A DNA stretch of 64,000 bases from Lacticaseibacillus chiayiensis (lineage in GTDB: Bacteria; Bacillota; Bacilli; Lactobacillales; Lactobacillaceae), in contig NZ_MSSM01000009.1 in NCBI RefSeq assembly GCF_004123795.1, forward strand, positions 1 to 64,000. The letters are read 5' to 3'. Shown here piece by piece: positions 33,482 to 41,070 of this stretch. The position numbers were made by a program, and so were the translations under genes. Below the pieces are notes generated by a model. That model searched no databases. It was given only the letters and a program-made list of their open reading frames with translations, and was not told the DNA's origin. The first letter of the stretch is position 1. Each line of letters begins with the position of its first letter.

Positions 33482-33599
33482 GCGTGAGCCGGCGCGCTTA
33501 GAAACCGGTGTGTAAGCGGCCTTGGGCGTGATGGCCCGGGCTTTGGCCATTGCGACCGAGGTTCTTACATGCAGGTTTCTGCGCCGGCGAACGCGTTAT
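33482..33599 (+). repeat. palindromic intergenic element, copy 7
   Basis: Tandem copy 5 nt from copy 6 and very close to it in sequence. Its right end gcgttat contains the gnbG stop codon (33596-33598). Confidence 0.88.
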
Positions 33600-35377
33600 G
33601 GTTCTACAAATATCGGGTGGTCAGCCAATTTCAAGCTTTCGGCGTAGCGGCCTTCCGTTTCAAACACGATGACCTCATTTTGCCCGGTATGCAGGAACCC
33701 GACTGGCACATACAGTGACAACGTGGGTCCTTTCTCCCAGAACCTGCCGACATTTACACCATTAACCAGCATCACTCCTTTACCGAATCCGCGACAATCC
33801 AAATAGATATCGTGCGGCTCTGTTAGATCAAACGTGTATTTGTAAAATGCCGGTGTCTCAGGCTGCCAATCGTTTGTGAAATCCAGTTTTGGTGCCTGAT
33901 CCAAGTCCAGCGGGTATTGCTCGTAGCCTTTGATAAAATGCAGATCAACCATGACGCCAGTGCGGATGCCTTTGAACTGAGTAATGGCCTCGATTTTGGC
34001 ACCATAGTTCACGCGACTCATGTTTTCGACTAACAAGTCAAGTTGGTGATGGCCTTCAACCTCTGGCAACAAAATGTCATCGCCAATGGCTTCTTGGTAC
34101 TGAGTGGCCAGCCGCTTTTGATCCAAAAAGGCCTGCACCCGATCGCGGGCATCAACCACCCGCAACTTCGCTGGCGTTCCTTTGTCAGTACCGCTGATTA
34201 ACGGCTGGGTACGATACAACGTGTAGCCAGTGTACTGACCCAAAAACTCCTGCGTTTGCGGATACGCCGCTTCAATCGGCTTGGCAAGCTGATCGAGAAC
34301 CGAGAACAATGAAACTTTCGCCGTCAGCGGATGCTCAGCCGGTGCCATGATCGGCTTGACCAATGGCTCGGCTTGTTCGACATCCGGCAAGACCTCATGG
34401 ATCATTTTTTGAATGGCGAAGTACTTCGGCGTCGGATTACCTTGTTCGTTAAGCGGTGCATCGTAATCGTAGGAAGTCACCTGAGGTAAATCATGATCCT
34501 TCCGCGCAGAAGTGCCGTTCATGAACCCAAAATTGGTGCCACCATGGAACATGTAGAGATTGACACTACCACGTTTGATCACGGCTCGCAGATCTTCGGC
34601 GGTTTCATCAGGATCGCGGCGAATGATCGGCTCGCCCCAGCGATTGAACCAGCCATCCCAAAACTCCATACACATGAGCGGCCAATCCCGCCCATGCACT
34701 TGATGGAACGCAGCAAGTCGATCAAAATTCTTGTCGGCTGCCGACCCAAAGTTACCGGTTACCAGAATACCGTCGTTGATCATGCTGCCGGCATTTAGCG
34801 TTGCTGGCCACGGTCCGTCTGAGGTGAACAACGGTACATCGGCACCATGCTGCTTCATCAATTCGGCAAGCGCCGCCAGATAATCGTGATCTTCACCGTA
34901 TGAGCCGTACTCATTTTCCACCTGCATCATGAGGACGTTACCGCCGTGGGTGACTTGATGATCAATCAAATGTGGCATTAACGCTGCGTAATAATGATCA
35001 ATCGCTTGCAGATAACTGGGATCATCGGTACGCAATCGCATGGATTTGGTTAACAGCCATGCTGGAAATCCACCGAATTCCCACTCTGCACAAATATACG
35101 GTGACGGTCGAACAATCGCGTACAGACCAAGATCTTTAGCAATATCCAGAAAATGCTCGATATCGAGGATGCCGCTGAAGTCAAATGTGCCTTCACGATA
35201 CTCATGCAGATTCCATGGCACATAAGTTTCCACCGTATTGAAACCTAATGCTTTCAGGTTATACAAACTGTGGTACCAGTCGTTTGGATGAACCCGAAAG
35301 TAATGAATTGCGCCAGATAAGATCTTGAACGGCTTGCCATCTAACATAAAATCATGTTCGATCGAAAAAGTCGTCAT
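33596..35377 (-). CDS. gnbG: GH35 (phospho-)beta-galactosidase
   Basis: Cytoplasmic beta-1,3-galactosidase predicted to split imported galacto-N-biose or lacto-N-biose (or their phosphates). The 593-residue GH35 protein has a catalytic TIM barrel (about 5-325) with the acid/base in MQVENEYGSYGED (E156) and the nucleophile in MCMEFWDGWFNRWGE (E238), then beta-sandwich domains. There is no signal peptide, agreeing with an intracellular substrate. ATG 35377 has AAAGGGGG upstream. In L. casei, GnbG acts in this position of the operon. Confidence 0.93.
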   Translation of the reverse strand: MTTFSIEHDFMLDGKPFKILSGAIHYFRVHPNDWYHSLYNLKALGFNTVETYVPWNLHEYREGTFDFSGILDIEHFLDIAKDLGLYAIVRPSPYICAEWEFGGFPAWLLTKSMRLRTDDPSYLQAIDHYYAALMPHLIDHQVTHGGNVLMMQVENEYGSYGEDHDYLAALAELMKQHGADVPLFTSDGPWPATLNAGSMINDGILVTGNFGSAADKNFDRLAAFHQVHGRDWPLMCMEFWDGWFNRWGEPIIRRDPDETAEDLRAVIKRGSVNLYMFHGGTNFGFMNGTSARKDHDLPQVTSYDYDAPLNEQGNPTPKYFAIQKMIHEVLPDVEQAEPLVKPIMAPAEHPLTAKVSLFSVLDQLAKPIEAAYPQTQEFLGQYTGYTLYRTQPLISGTDKGTPAKLRVVDARDRVQAFLDQKRLATQYQEAIGDDILLPEVEGHHQLDLLVENMSRVNYGAKIEAITQFKGIRTGVMVDLHFIKGYEQYPLDLDQAPKLDFTNDWQPETPAFYKYTFDLTEPHDIYLDCRGFGKGVMLVNGVNVGRFWEKGPTLSLYVPVGFLHTGQNEVIVFETEGRYAESLKLADHPIFVEP

Positions 35378-35477
35378 GAAGGTCTGGCCCCCTTTCACTC
35401 ATAACAGCTGTCGCGTCAACAATACTCAGTGTCACACATTAATCCCGATTTTCACAGGTTTTGTGTCACATAAGCTC

Positions 35478-36638
35478 TCATGCCTCTGCTTGATAAGCCA
35501 ATTTGCCGTCTAAATAGGTTGCCTGCAGCGTTAAATCGGCATTTAGTACCAGATAATCAGCCGCCCGCCCCGGCAAAATGCTGCCGCACTGACCGTCAAT
35601 CTTGCATGAAGCAGCCGGTGTCTGGGTCGCCATCTGAATAATCGCTTCCGGTGTCGCGGCATTCCATGTCAGCAAATTTGTCAATGCATCTTTCAATTCC
35701 AACACGGAACCGGCTAAACTATCGCCATCTTCCAACCGCGCCATGCCATCTTTAACATAAACCGGGAATTCACCCAAAACATAATCGCCATCCGGCATCA
35801 TCCCTGCCCGCATGCAATCAGTGATCAGCGCGATGTGTTCCGCGCCTTTTAGCCGAATGAGCGTTGTAGCGACTTCTGGCCGCACGTGATGGCCGTCGCA
35901 GATTAGCTCGTCGTCAACGCCTTGCAGGTACATCGCCGCTCCGACCATGCCAGGTTCCCGATGATTCAACGGGCTCATGCCATTAAACGTGTGGGTGAAG
36001 ACTGTCGCACCAGCATCAACACAAACCTTTGCCTGCTCAAACGTGGCATCGCTGTGGCCAAGTGCGACCACAGTTCCCTCAGCAGTCGCGTACCGCGTAA
36101 AGGCAGCGGCACCATCACGTTCGGGTGCAATAGCAATTTTTTTCAAAAGGCCATTGGCAGAAGTCTGCCAGTCATCGTATTCTTTTTCGCTCGGGTTCTT
36201 AAAATACTTAGGATTCTGCGCACCTTTGTGTTTGGTGGTGAAGTATGGCCCTTCAAAATAGATGCCTTGGATCTTGGCGCCGGTTTCTTCGCCGGCATGT
36301 GCAGCGATGGTTTTGCAAACATCATTCAACTGATCAAATGAACCGGTTAAAGTCGTTGGCAGCCAGCTTGTGACGCCCGCCTTAACCAAGTTCTGACTCA
36401 TTGCCTCAATACCATCCCAATCGTTGTCCATCACATCATGACCCAACAGACCGTGAATGTGAGTATCAACCAAACCCGGTGCAATCAGCTTACCGGGTTG
36501 TTCCACGATGTCACCATCCGGCTTGGCATTTTCCGGTAGGTATTCGCCGAACTCGCCGTCATCAGTAATTTCAAGATACCCGCCAATTTCAGTCGCGTGT
36601 TTGAGGAAAAACTTTGCGGCGTGAATGTAATAACTCAT
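35478..36638 (-). CDS. gnbF: N-acetylgalactosamine-6-phosphate deacetylase
   Basis: Removes acetate from GalNAc-6-P or GlcNAc-6-P. The 386 residues show the NagA/AgaA amidohydrolase barrel: GLVDTHIHGLLGHDV (metal HxH-like motif), YFEGPYFTTKHKGAQNP, GHSDATFEQAKVC, HTFNGMSPLNHREPG and the catalytic Asp in ALITDCMRAGMMPDG. ATG 36638 has GGGAGG about 9 nt upstream, so the first M of the longer frame is not used. Lies between gnbE and gnbG. In L. casei, GnbF is described as the GalNAc-6-P deacetylase. Confidence 0.93.
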   Translation of the reverse strand: MSYYIHAAKFFLKHATEIGGYLEITDDGEFGEYLPENAKPDGDIVEQPGKLIAPGLVDTHIHGLLGHDVMDNDWDGIEAMSQNLVKAGVTSWLPTTLTGSFDQLNDVCKTIAAHAGEETGAKIQGIYFEGPYFTTKHKGAQNPKYFKNPSEKEYDDWQTSANGLLKKIAIAPERDGAAAFTRYATAEGTVVALGHSDATFEQAKVCVDAGATVFTHTFNGMSPLNHREPGMVGAAMYLQGVDDELICDGHHVRPEVATTLIRLKGAEHIALITDCMRAGMMPDGDYVLGEFPVYVKDGMARLEDGDSLAGSVLELKDALTNLLTWNAATPEAIIQMATQTPAASCKIDGQCGSILPGRAADYLVLNADLTLQATYLDGKLAYQAEA

Positions 36639-36709
36639 GAACATTTGCCTCCCAGTTTAAACCGTGCCATTCATTTCACTTTTCGAATAACACCTTGACA
36701 ACGCCAACC

Positions 36710-37891
36710 TTATTCCTGACCTGAATAATCGTGCAGAATTACGCCTTTAACCACCCGATTAACGGTGCCAGTCGGTGATGGTGTGTCAGGTAAGTTGCCA
36801 ACCTTGATGGAAGCCAGAAGTGCCAGTGTCTGGGCAAACATCACATCTGGTAATGCTTGATACCCTTCAGGCAGATCTTGTAGGCCATTTTCAAAGTAGA
36901 AGCCGTCACCTGAGAAGTTCTGATCTTGCTTCGTGCCAACTGCCATCACTGATGGGGCAATCTTGTCGCCTTTGACTTCTTCAAGTACGTCGATGTCATA
37001 TTGGCGGGTATAGGCATTGTTGCTGACAAAGTCGAACAGTAAGGTCTTGTCATTCACAAAGCTCTTTGGGCCATGACGGAAGCCCATTGATGTATCAAAC
37101 ATGGTTGCGTATTGGCCGGCCGTCAGTTCCAAAACCTTCAAGCGTGTTTCCCGAGTCAAGCCGCCCAGCGCACCCGATCCCAGATAAACGATCCGTTCGA
37201 AGTCGCGGTTGAGGACATTTTGAACTTCGGATTCGCGTTCAACGACTTCCTGGCCCATTGCAGCGATCGCCTTGACCCACTGTTGTTTGTCAGCGTCACT
37301 AGCAGTATCAAATACCAGTAATGCGCTCAATGTCATGCAGGAGAAGCTGCCAGTCATCGCAAAGCCTTTGTCGTTAGATCCAGCCGGTTGCAACAGCAGC
37401 AAGGTCTTGTCTTCGCTGGCCGATTTCTTAGCCAACTGACCTTCAGGCGCACAGGTAATGCTGATTTGGTAGAGGTTATGCACCACTTGTTCGGCAAGTT
37501 CAACGGTTTTCAGGCTTTCCGGCGAATTCCCGCTACGAGCAAATGAAACCAGAATTGTCGGCGTATCAGCTTCTAGAAAATCGTATGGTGCTGATACGAT
37601 GTCGGTCGATCCGATTGATTCAAACACAAACTTGCTGCGATCGCCATGTGCCCGCAAATACGGGGTTACCGTGTCGCCGACATACTGGGAGCTCCCGGCG
37701 CCAGTGAAAATGACCCGAACCTGCTTACCATTGGCGGCATCCGTGACCTGTTTCAAAAATGCGGTGATCTTATCTTTGTCACGAGTGTAGTTATCAAATG
37801 CTTCCTGCCACAGCTCTGGCTGCTGTTTAATTTCCGCAGTCGTAATCTCTGCGCCTAATTTGGTTAATTCTTCAGTTGTTTTTTCGAACAA
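36710..37891 (-). CDS. gnbE: SIS-domain galactosamine-6-phosphate isomerase/deaminase
   Basis: Converts galactosamine 6-phosphate to tagatose 6-phosphate with ammonia release. The 393-residue AgaS-type protein has two SIS domains (about 35-185 and 215-370), with RVIFTGAGSSQYVGDTV and ILVSFARSGNSPESLKTV in the first, and IVYLGSGALGGLTRETRL and MGFRHGPKSFVND in the second. The start is TTG at 37891 with GGAGG about 10 nt upstream. It follows gnbR with a short gap and opens the catabolic part of the operon. Confidence 0.92.
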   Translation of the reverse strand: MFEKTTEELTKLGAEITTAEIKQQPELWQEAFDNYTRDKDKITAFLKQVTDAANGKQVRVIFTGAGSSQYVGDTVTPYLRAHGDRSKFVFESIGSTDIVSAPYDFLEADTPTILVSFARSGNSPESLKTVELAEQVVHNLYQISITCAPEGQLAKKSASEDKTLLLLQPAGSNDKGFAMTGSFSCMTLSALLVFDTASDADKQQWVKAIAAMGQEVVERESEVQNVLNRDFERIVYLGSGALGGLTRETRLKVLELTAGQYATMFDTSMGFRHGPKSFVNDKTLLFDFVSNNAYTRQYDIDVLEEVKGDKIAPSVMAVGTKQDQNFSGDGFYFENGLQDLPEGYQALPDVMFAQTLALLASIKVGNLPDTPSPTGTVNRVVKGVILHDYSGQE

Positions 37892-37949
37892 AACTTTCTA
37901 CCTCCTGCAAAATATAAGTACCGGCTGGCGTTATCAGAAAACGTCTGCT

Positions 37950-38666
37950 CTAGTGATTAACATGATGAACGTGATAAACAAATTGATCGGCCCGTGCCAC
38001 GCTCAAGGTATACTCGACGATCTCGCCCGTGTCAGCAAAAGTCGTCCGCTGAATGTTCAAACATGCCGATGCTGGCGCGACTCGGAGCAACTTGGCATCT
38101 TCCGCCGAAACCAGACCAGCGAAAAAGGCTTCGTCAACCGAGGCGATATGGATGCCGTAATGTGATTCCAGCCAGTCGTACAACGGCGACTTTTCCAACG
38201 CTTCTTTTTCAAGATCCGGCACGGTTAAGGCCGGTAAGTAACTGCGCTCGATCATCATCGGCAATTTGTCGGCAATCCGCAGCCGGTCAAGAACATAAAC
38301 CGGCGTCTTGGGATCAATACGCATCCGCTTGGCAATGTTTGCCGGTACCGCGATTTTTTCTAGACGCTGAATCTTGGTCACAGGTTGCCGATTCATGGCT
38401 AGCATTTGTTTGGTGAAACTGTACGAGCCGCTGACATCGGTTCGCTCATCAAACCGTTCCGCAACAAACGTACCTTTGCCAGTGCTGCGGTATATGAAGC
38501 CACGCAGAAACAATTCGTTCAACGCTGCCCGAACCGTGTTACGACTGACATGGTACAGTTCACTAAGATCCCGCTCGGATGGCAACTTGTCATTGGGCTG
38601 AAGTTTTTCTTTGATAAATGTCTCCAGCTGATCTACCAACTGTTTAGTCAACGGAATCTTTTCCAT
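37950..38666 (-). CDS. gnbR: GntR-family repressor of the gnb operon
   Basis: DNA-binding regulator, 238 residues. The N-terminal GntR winged helix (LPSERDLSELYHVSRNTVRA then ALNELFLRGFIYRS) is followed by a UTRA ligand domain (about 90-235) of the HutC/NagR type, fitting an amino-sugar phosphate effector. ATG 38666 has GGAGGTGAGG upstream. Gene order R-E-F-G-B-C-D-A equals L. casei gnb, where GnbR represses the operon. A fitting operator lies just upstream. Confidence 0.93.
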   Translation of the reverse strand: MEKIPLTKQLVDQLETFIKEKLQPNDKLPSERDLSELYHVSRNTVRAALNELFLRGFIYRSTGKGTFVAERFDERTDVSGSYSFTKQMLAMNRQPVTKIQRLEKIAVPANIAKRMRIDPKTPVYVLDRLRIADKLPMMIERSYLPALTVPDLEKEALEKSPLYDWLESHYGIHIASVDEAFFAGLVSAEDAKLLRVAPASACLNIQRTTFADTGEIVEYTLSVARADQFVYHVHHVNH

Positions 38667-38680
38667 ATCCTCACCTCCAC

Positions 38681-38694
38681 GTGGTACCAACCAC
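38681..38694 (-). promoter_or_regulatory. probable GnbR operator
   Basis: Inverted repeat gtggt-acca-accac between the -10 box and gnbR, similar to the tggt...acca half-sites of NagR/GntR-HutC operators. Assignment by position and half-site likeness. Confidence 0.6.
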
Positions 38695-38698
38695 TTGT

Positions 38699-38728
38699 AG
38701 TGTATGCGCTTGCGCTTCTGATTGTCAA
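38699..38728 (-). promoter_or_regulatory. gnb promoter with cre-like box
   Basis: On the minus strand TTGACA (38723-38728), an 18-nt spacer, then TACACT (38699-38704). A cre-like stretch on the plus strand, tgtatgcgcttgcg (38701-38714), departs from consensus at two bases and would place CcpA over the promoter. Confidence 0.6.
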
Positions 38729-38972
38729 CGGAAACGAATCAATTCTAATGCGCCGCCTCACACCGCTTATTTGGCGTGATCCATACCACTTGCACGACCG
38801 TCTCGCTGACAGAAACACCGTTAACAAGTCTCGTGGCTTTTGACTGTCTTAACCAACTGCTTGATATAAAAATATCTATATGAAAGCGCTCTTATTTTTG
38901 GCTAATTTTTTTGGTGTTGACGTATTTAAAAAAGCACTCCTAGAGAAATTCTCTGGAACTGTTTGTGTACAA

Positions 38973-39180
38973 TTGTAGTCCCGTGCCGTGCCAAACGCCG
39001 CAATCTCCGGCCAGATGGAGGTGGTGACGCAAAGCTAAAGAAGTGGGCACAAGTCTGAGCCCCGAAACGCTTACGATTGCTCCGCTTTAGCACTAAGGTC
39101 TCAAGAATTTTGACAAATTGTCCCTGACGAAACAAAGAACGCACAAAATTCCATCATGGAATCTCGTGCGTTCTTTCTTT
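38973..39180 (+). ncRNA. putative structured RNA, copy 1
   Basis: About 208 nt in a 549-bp gene-free gap. It matches copy 2 (43808-43987, minus strand) from TTGTAG through a core (gccaaac-ccgcaatctccgg, ggtgac, gaagct or aaagct, gtgggcac), a tcaagaat-aatt-tgacg block, and a hairpin of the AGAACG...CGTTCT type. Conservation with substitutions and an attached terminator suggests an RNA gene or 3'UTR-derived RNA. The class is not recognised; GACGCAAAGC recalls GEMM riboswitches but copy 2 does not keep it. Confidence 0.45.
39134..39180 (+). terminator. terminator hairpin of putative RNA copy 1 (also after manA)
   Basis: Arms aaagaacgcac / gtgcgttcttt with an internal attcca/tggaat stem and T-rich tail; A/T runs on both sides let it end manA transcripts on the minus strand too. 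Confidence 0.85.
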
Positions 39181-39215
39181 GACTGTAAATTATGCCTTGC
39201 CTTTCACCCCAAACA

Positions 39216-40187
39216 CTAAGCATCTGCGCCCGGTGTCGAAGTGACAATAGCGAGTTTACCAGTGAACTGCCATGCCTTGATTTGGTTTGGAATCAGGAAG
39301 CTATCGCCAGTTTTAATCGGATAATCCTGTCCGTCTGCCGTAAAGGCGCCTTCACCTTCGAGAACGGTTACATTGGTATAAGGTGCTTGCTGGGTAAACG
39401 GCATCGTGCCGTCAACATCCAAACGATAAACGGCAAAATGTGGTGACAATGGCGGCTTGACAAATGTCGTGATCTGCCCGCCTTTTACCTGCTCTTTGGT
39501 AATGTTTAACTTCGGATCATGGAATGGCACGGTTGTCACGTCAAGGCTTTGCTTAATGTGCAGTTGACGCTTATGGCCTTGATCATCCGTCCGGTCGTAG
39601 TCATACAGTCGGTACGTTGTGTCTGAACTTTGCTGGGTTTCCAAGGCAACAATACCTTTGTTCAGCGCATGAATGGTTCCACTTGGCACATAAACGAAGT
39701 CTCCTGTTTTAACCGGATATTTGCGCAACAGATGCTCCCAATCACCAGCTTCAATCATTTGCTTAAGTTGTTCACGCGTTTTGGCATGATGGCCATAAAT
39801 CAGATAAGAACCCGGATCCGCTTGCAAAATGTACCAACATTCGGTCTTTCCCAGTTCACCCTTCGCTTCATGTGCAGCTGCGTAAGCGTCATCGGGATGC
39901 ACTTGCACACTTAAACTCGCCTCGGCATCCAGAATTTTCACCAAAAGCGGAAATTCCTGACTATGTTGTGGCCCGAAATAAACTGGATCTTCGTGCCAAG
40001 CCTCACGTAAGGTCTTGCCTTTAAGTGGTCCATTTTCGATCGTTGCCGGACCATGCGGATGCCCTGAGATGATCCACGCTTCACCGATTTTGCCATCCGG
40101 AATATCAAAGCCATATTCGGTTTTAAGCTTCCGGCCACCCCAAATCTTAGGGTTAAAGTAAGGTTTCAAAAATAATGGTTCTGTCAA
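39216..40187 (-). CDS. manA: mannose-6-phosphate isomerase, type I
   Basis: Zinc enzyme that interconverts mannose 6-phosphate and fructose 6-phosphate. The cupin fold shows KPYFNPKIWGGRKLK at the N-terminus, the metal ligands in SVQVHPDD and ECWYILQ, VYVPSGTIHALNKG with the conserved His, and a C-terminal small cupin ending ITSTPGADA-like. I favour the TTG at 40187 (AAAGGGA about 9 nt upstream); a GTG 9 nt earlier is too near the site. Monocistronic next to the gnb operon, so it may support sugar release from glycans. Confidence 0.92.
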   Translation of the reverse strand: MTEPLFLKPYFNPKIWGGRKLKTEYGFDIPDGKIGEAWIISGHPHGPATIENGPLKGKTLREAWHEDPVYFGPQHSQEFPLLVKILDAEASLSVQVHPDDAYAAAHEAKGELGKTECWYILQADPGSYLIYGHHAKTREQLKQMIEAGDWEHLLRKYPVKTGDFVYVPSGTIHALNKGIVALETQQSSDTTYRLYDYDRTDDQGHKRQLHIKQSLDVTTVPFHDPKLNITKEQVKGGQITTFVKPPLSPHFAVYRLDVDGTMPFTQQAPYTNVTVLEGEGAFTADGQDYPIKTGDSFLIPNQIKAWQFTGKLAIVTSTPGADA

Positions 40188-40470
40188 AAGATCCACTTCC
40201 CTTTACATGCGTCTAACACAGTCGATTATGTCATGACTGCGCTTTCCTGTTATCGACTTCCATTATACACGATTGCTCTAGGCCAAACACCTTGAACCCC
40301 TATGTGATATGCTAAATTCTTCCTAATTTCAACGTTACTCTGAAGGCATATTTTGACTTTTTAAATCCAGTTTTGAGCTATAGTTCTAACACGCTCGCAA
40401 AAATTAGTTTATTTAATCAACTTTTCGTCACATTTTTCCACTAAGATAATTTTTGGTGTTGGAAAACATC
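40188..40470. other. gene-free interval upstream of manA
   Basis: AT-rich; presumed to carry the manA promoter on the minus strand. No gene or named element recognised. Confidence 0.5.
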
Positions 40471-40472
40471 GA

Positions 40473-40505
40473 CAGCCCGTTACGCAAAAGATGCGCAGCG
40501 GGCTG
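40473..40505. terminator. hairpin downstream of the broken regulator
   Basis: Arms cagcccg-tta-cgc / gcg-cag-cgggctg. It closely resembles the hairpin at 41021-41048, so both probably derive from one sequence. Confidence 0.55.
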
Positions 40506-40613
40506 ATTTGTGTTATTCAGCGGATGTCATGCTCTTTTGATGGGCAACGGCGCGCTGTTTGCGAGGCGAACCCTTCCTGACCATGAATGCTTCGCAACAA
40601 ATGAGCTTTTTGG

Positions 40614-40811
40614 TCAGCCGGTCCGTCTAAACACGCCCACGTTGCGTTTACGCACCAGTTTGACGGCATATGGCGATAAATCCGCGTCCAGTCGATTTAA
40701 GTAATTGCCAACTGTACGCTCGGAAAGTCCGGTTGCTTCGGCGATTTGATCGTAATGAACCGTGCCGTGCTTCAGTAAAAAGTCCAGAATCAATAGTTTC
40801 TTATCTTTCAA
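40614..40811 (-). pseudogene. N-terminal remnant of a BglG/LicR-type regulator
   Basis: The 65 residues form a winged-helix DeoR/Mga-like domain (LLILDFLLKHGTVHYDQIAE then ATGLSERTVGNYLNRLD) followed by AVKLVRKRNVGVF, where family members continue into the next HTH and PRD domains. A frame change at RRTG ends it; the other frame reads GPADQKAHLLRSIHGQEG and also stops by about 40526. No PRD, EIIA or EIIB domains remain. GGGGGAAA precedes the ATG. By inference a deleted regulator, perhaps of a lost PTS. Confidence 0.6.
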
Positions 40812-41016
40812 ATTGCCGTTTCCCCCTTTCCAATTAAAAAGTCTAGACCACTAGCAAGCCGCTGCAAACGCTTGCTTTTGCATTTATGAAAGCGCAATTT
40901 TTGCACTGCTATGACGTGTTGTTGCCATAAATAGTTGTCGTGACGCATTTAGGGTTTCCTCCTTTTTGATTTGCGAACGCGTTGGTGCTGGCCACTTGAT
41001 CGGTTTTTGCGCAACC

Positions 41017-41048
41017 AAAAACCCGTTACGCAATTACGCGCAGCGGGT
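41017..41048 (-). terminator. terminator after the GH20 gene
   Basis: On the minus strand acccgctgcgc / gcgtaacgggt followed by TTTTGG. Confidence 0.75.
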
Positions 41049-41070
41049 GTTATTGTCAGTTTGAAAATAA

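Noticed and set aside
38985-39050. c-di-GMP (GEMM-I) riboswitch, because of GGTGACGCAAAGCTA
   Set aside because: The second homologous copy reads GACCGCGAAGCTAG, breaking the invariant segment, the tetraloop-receptor pattern is not evident, and no gene lies downstream of the first copy.
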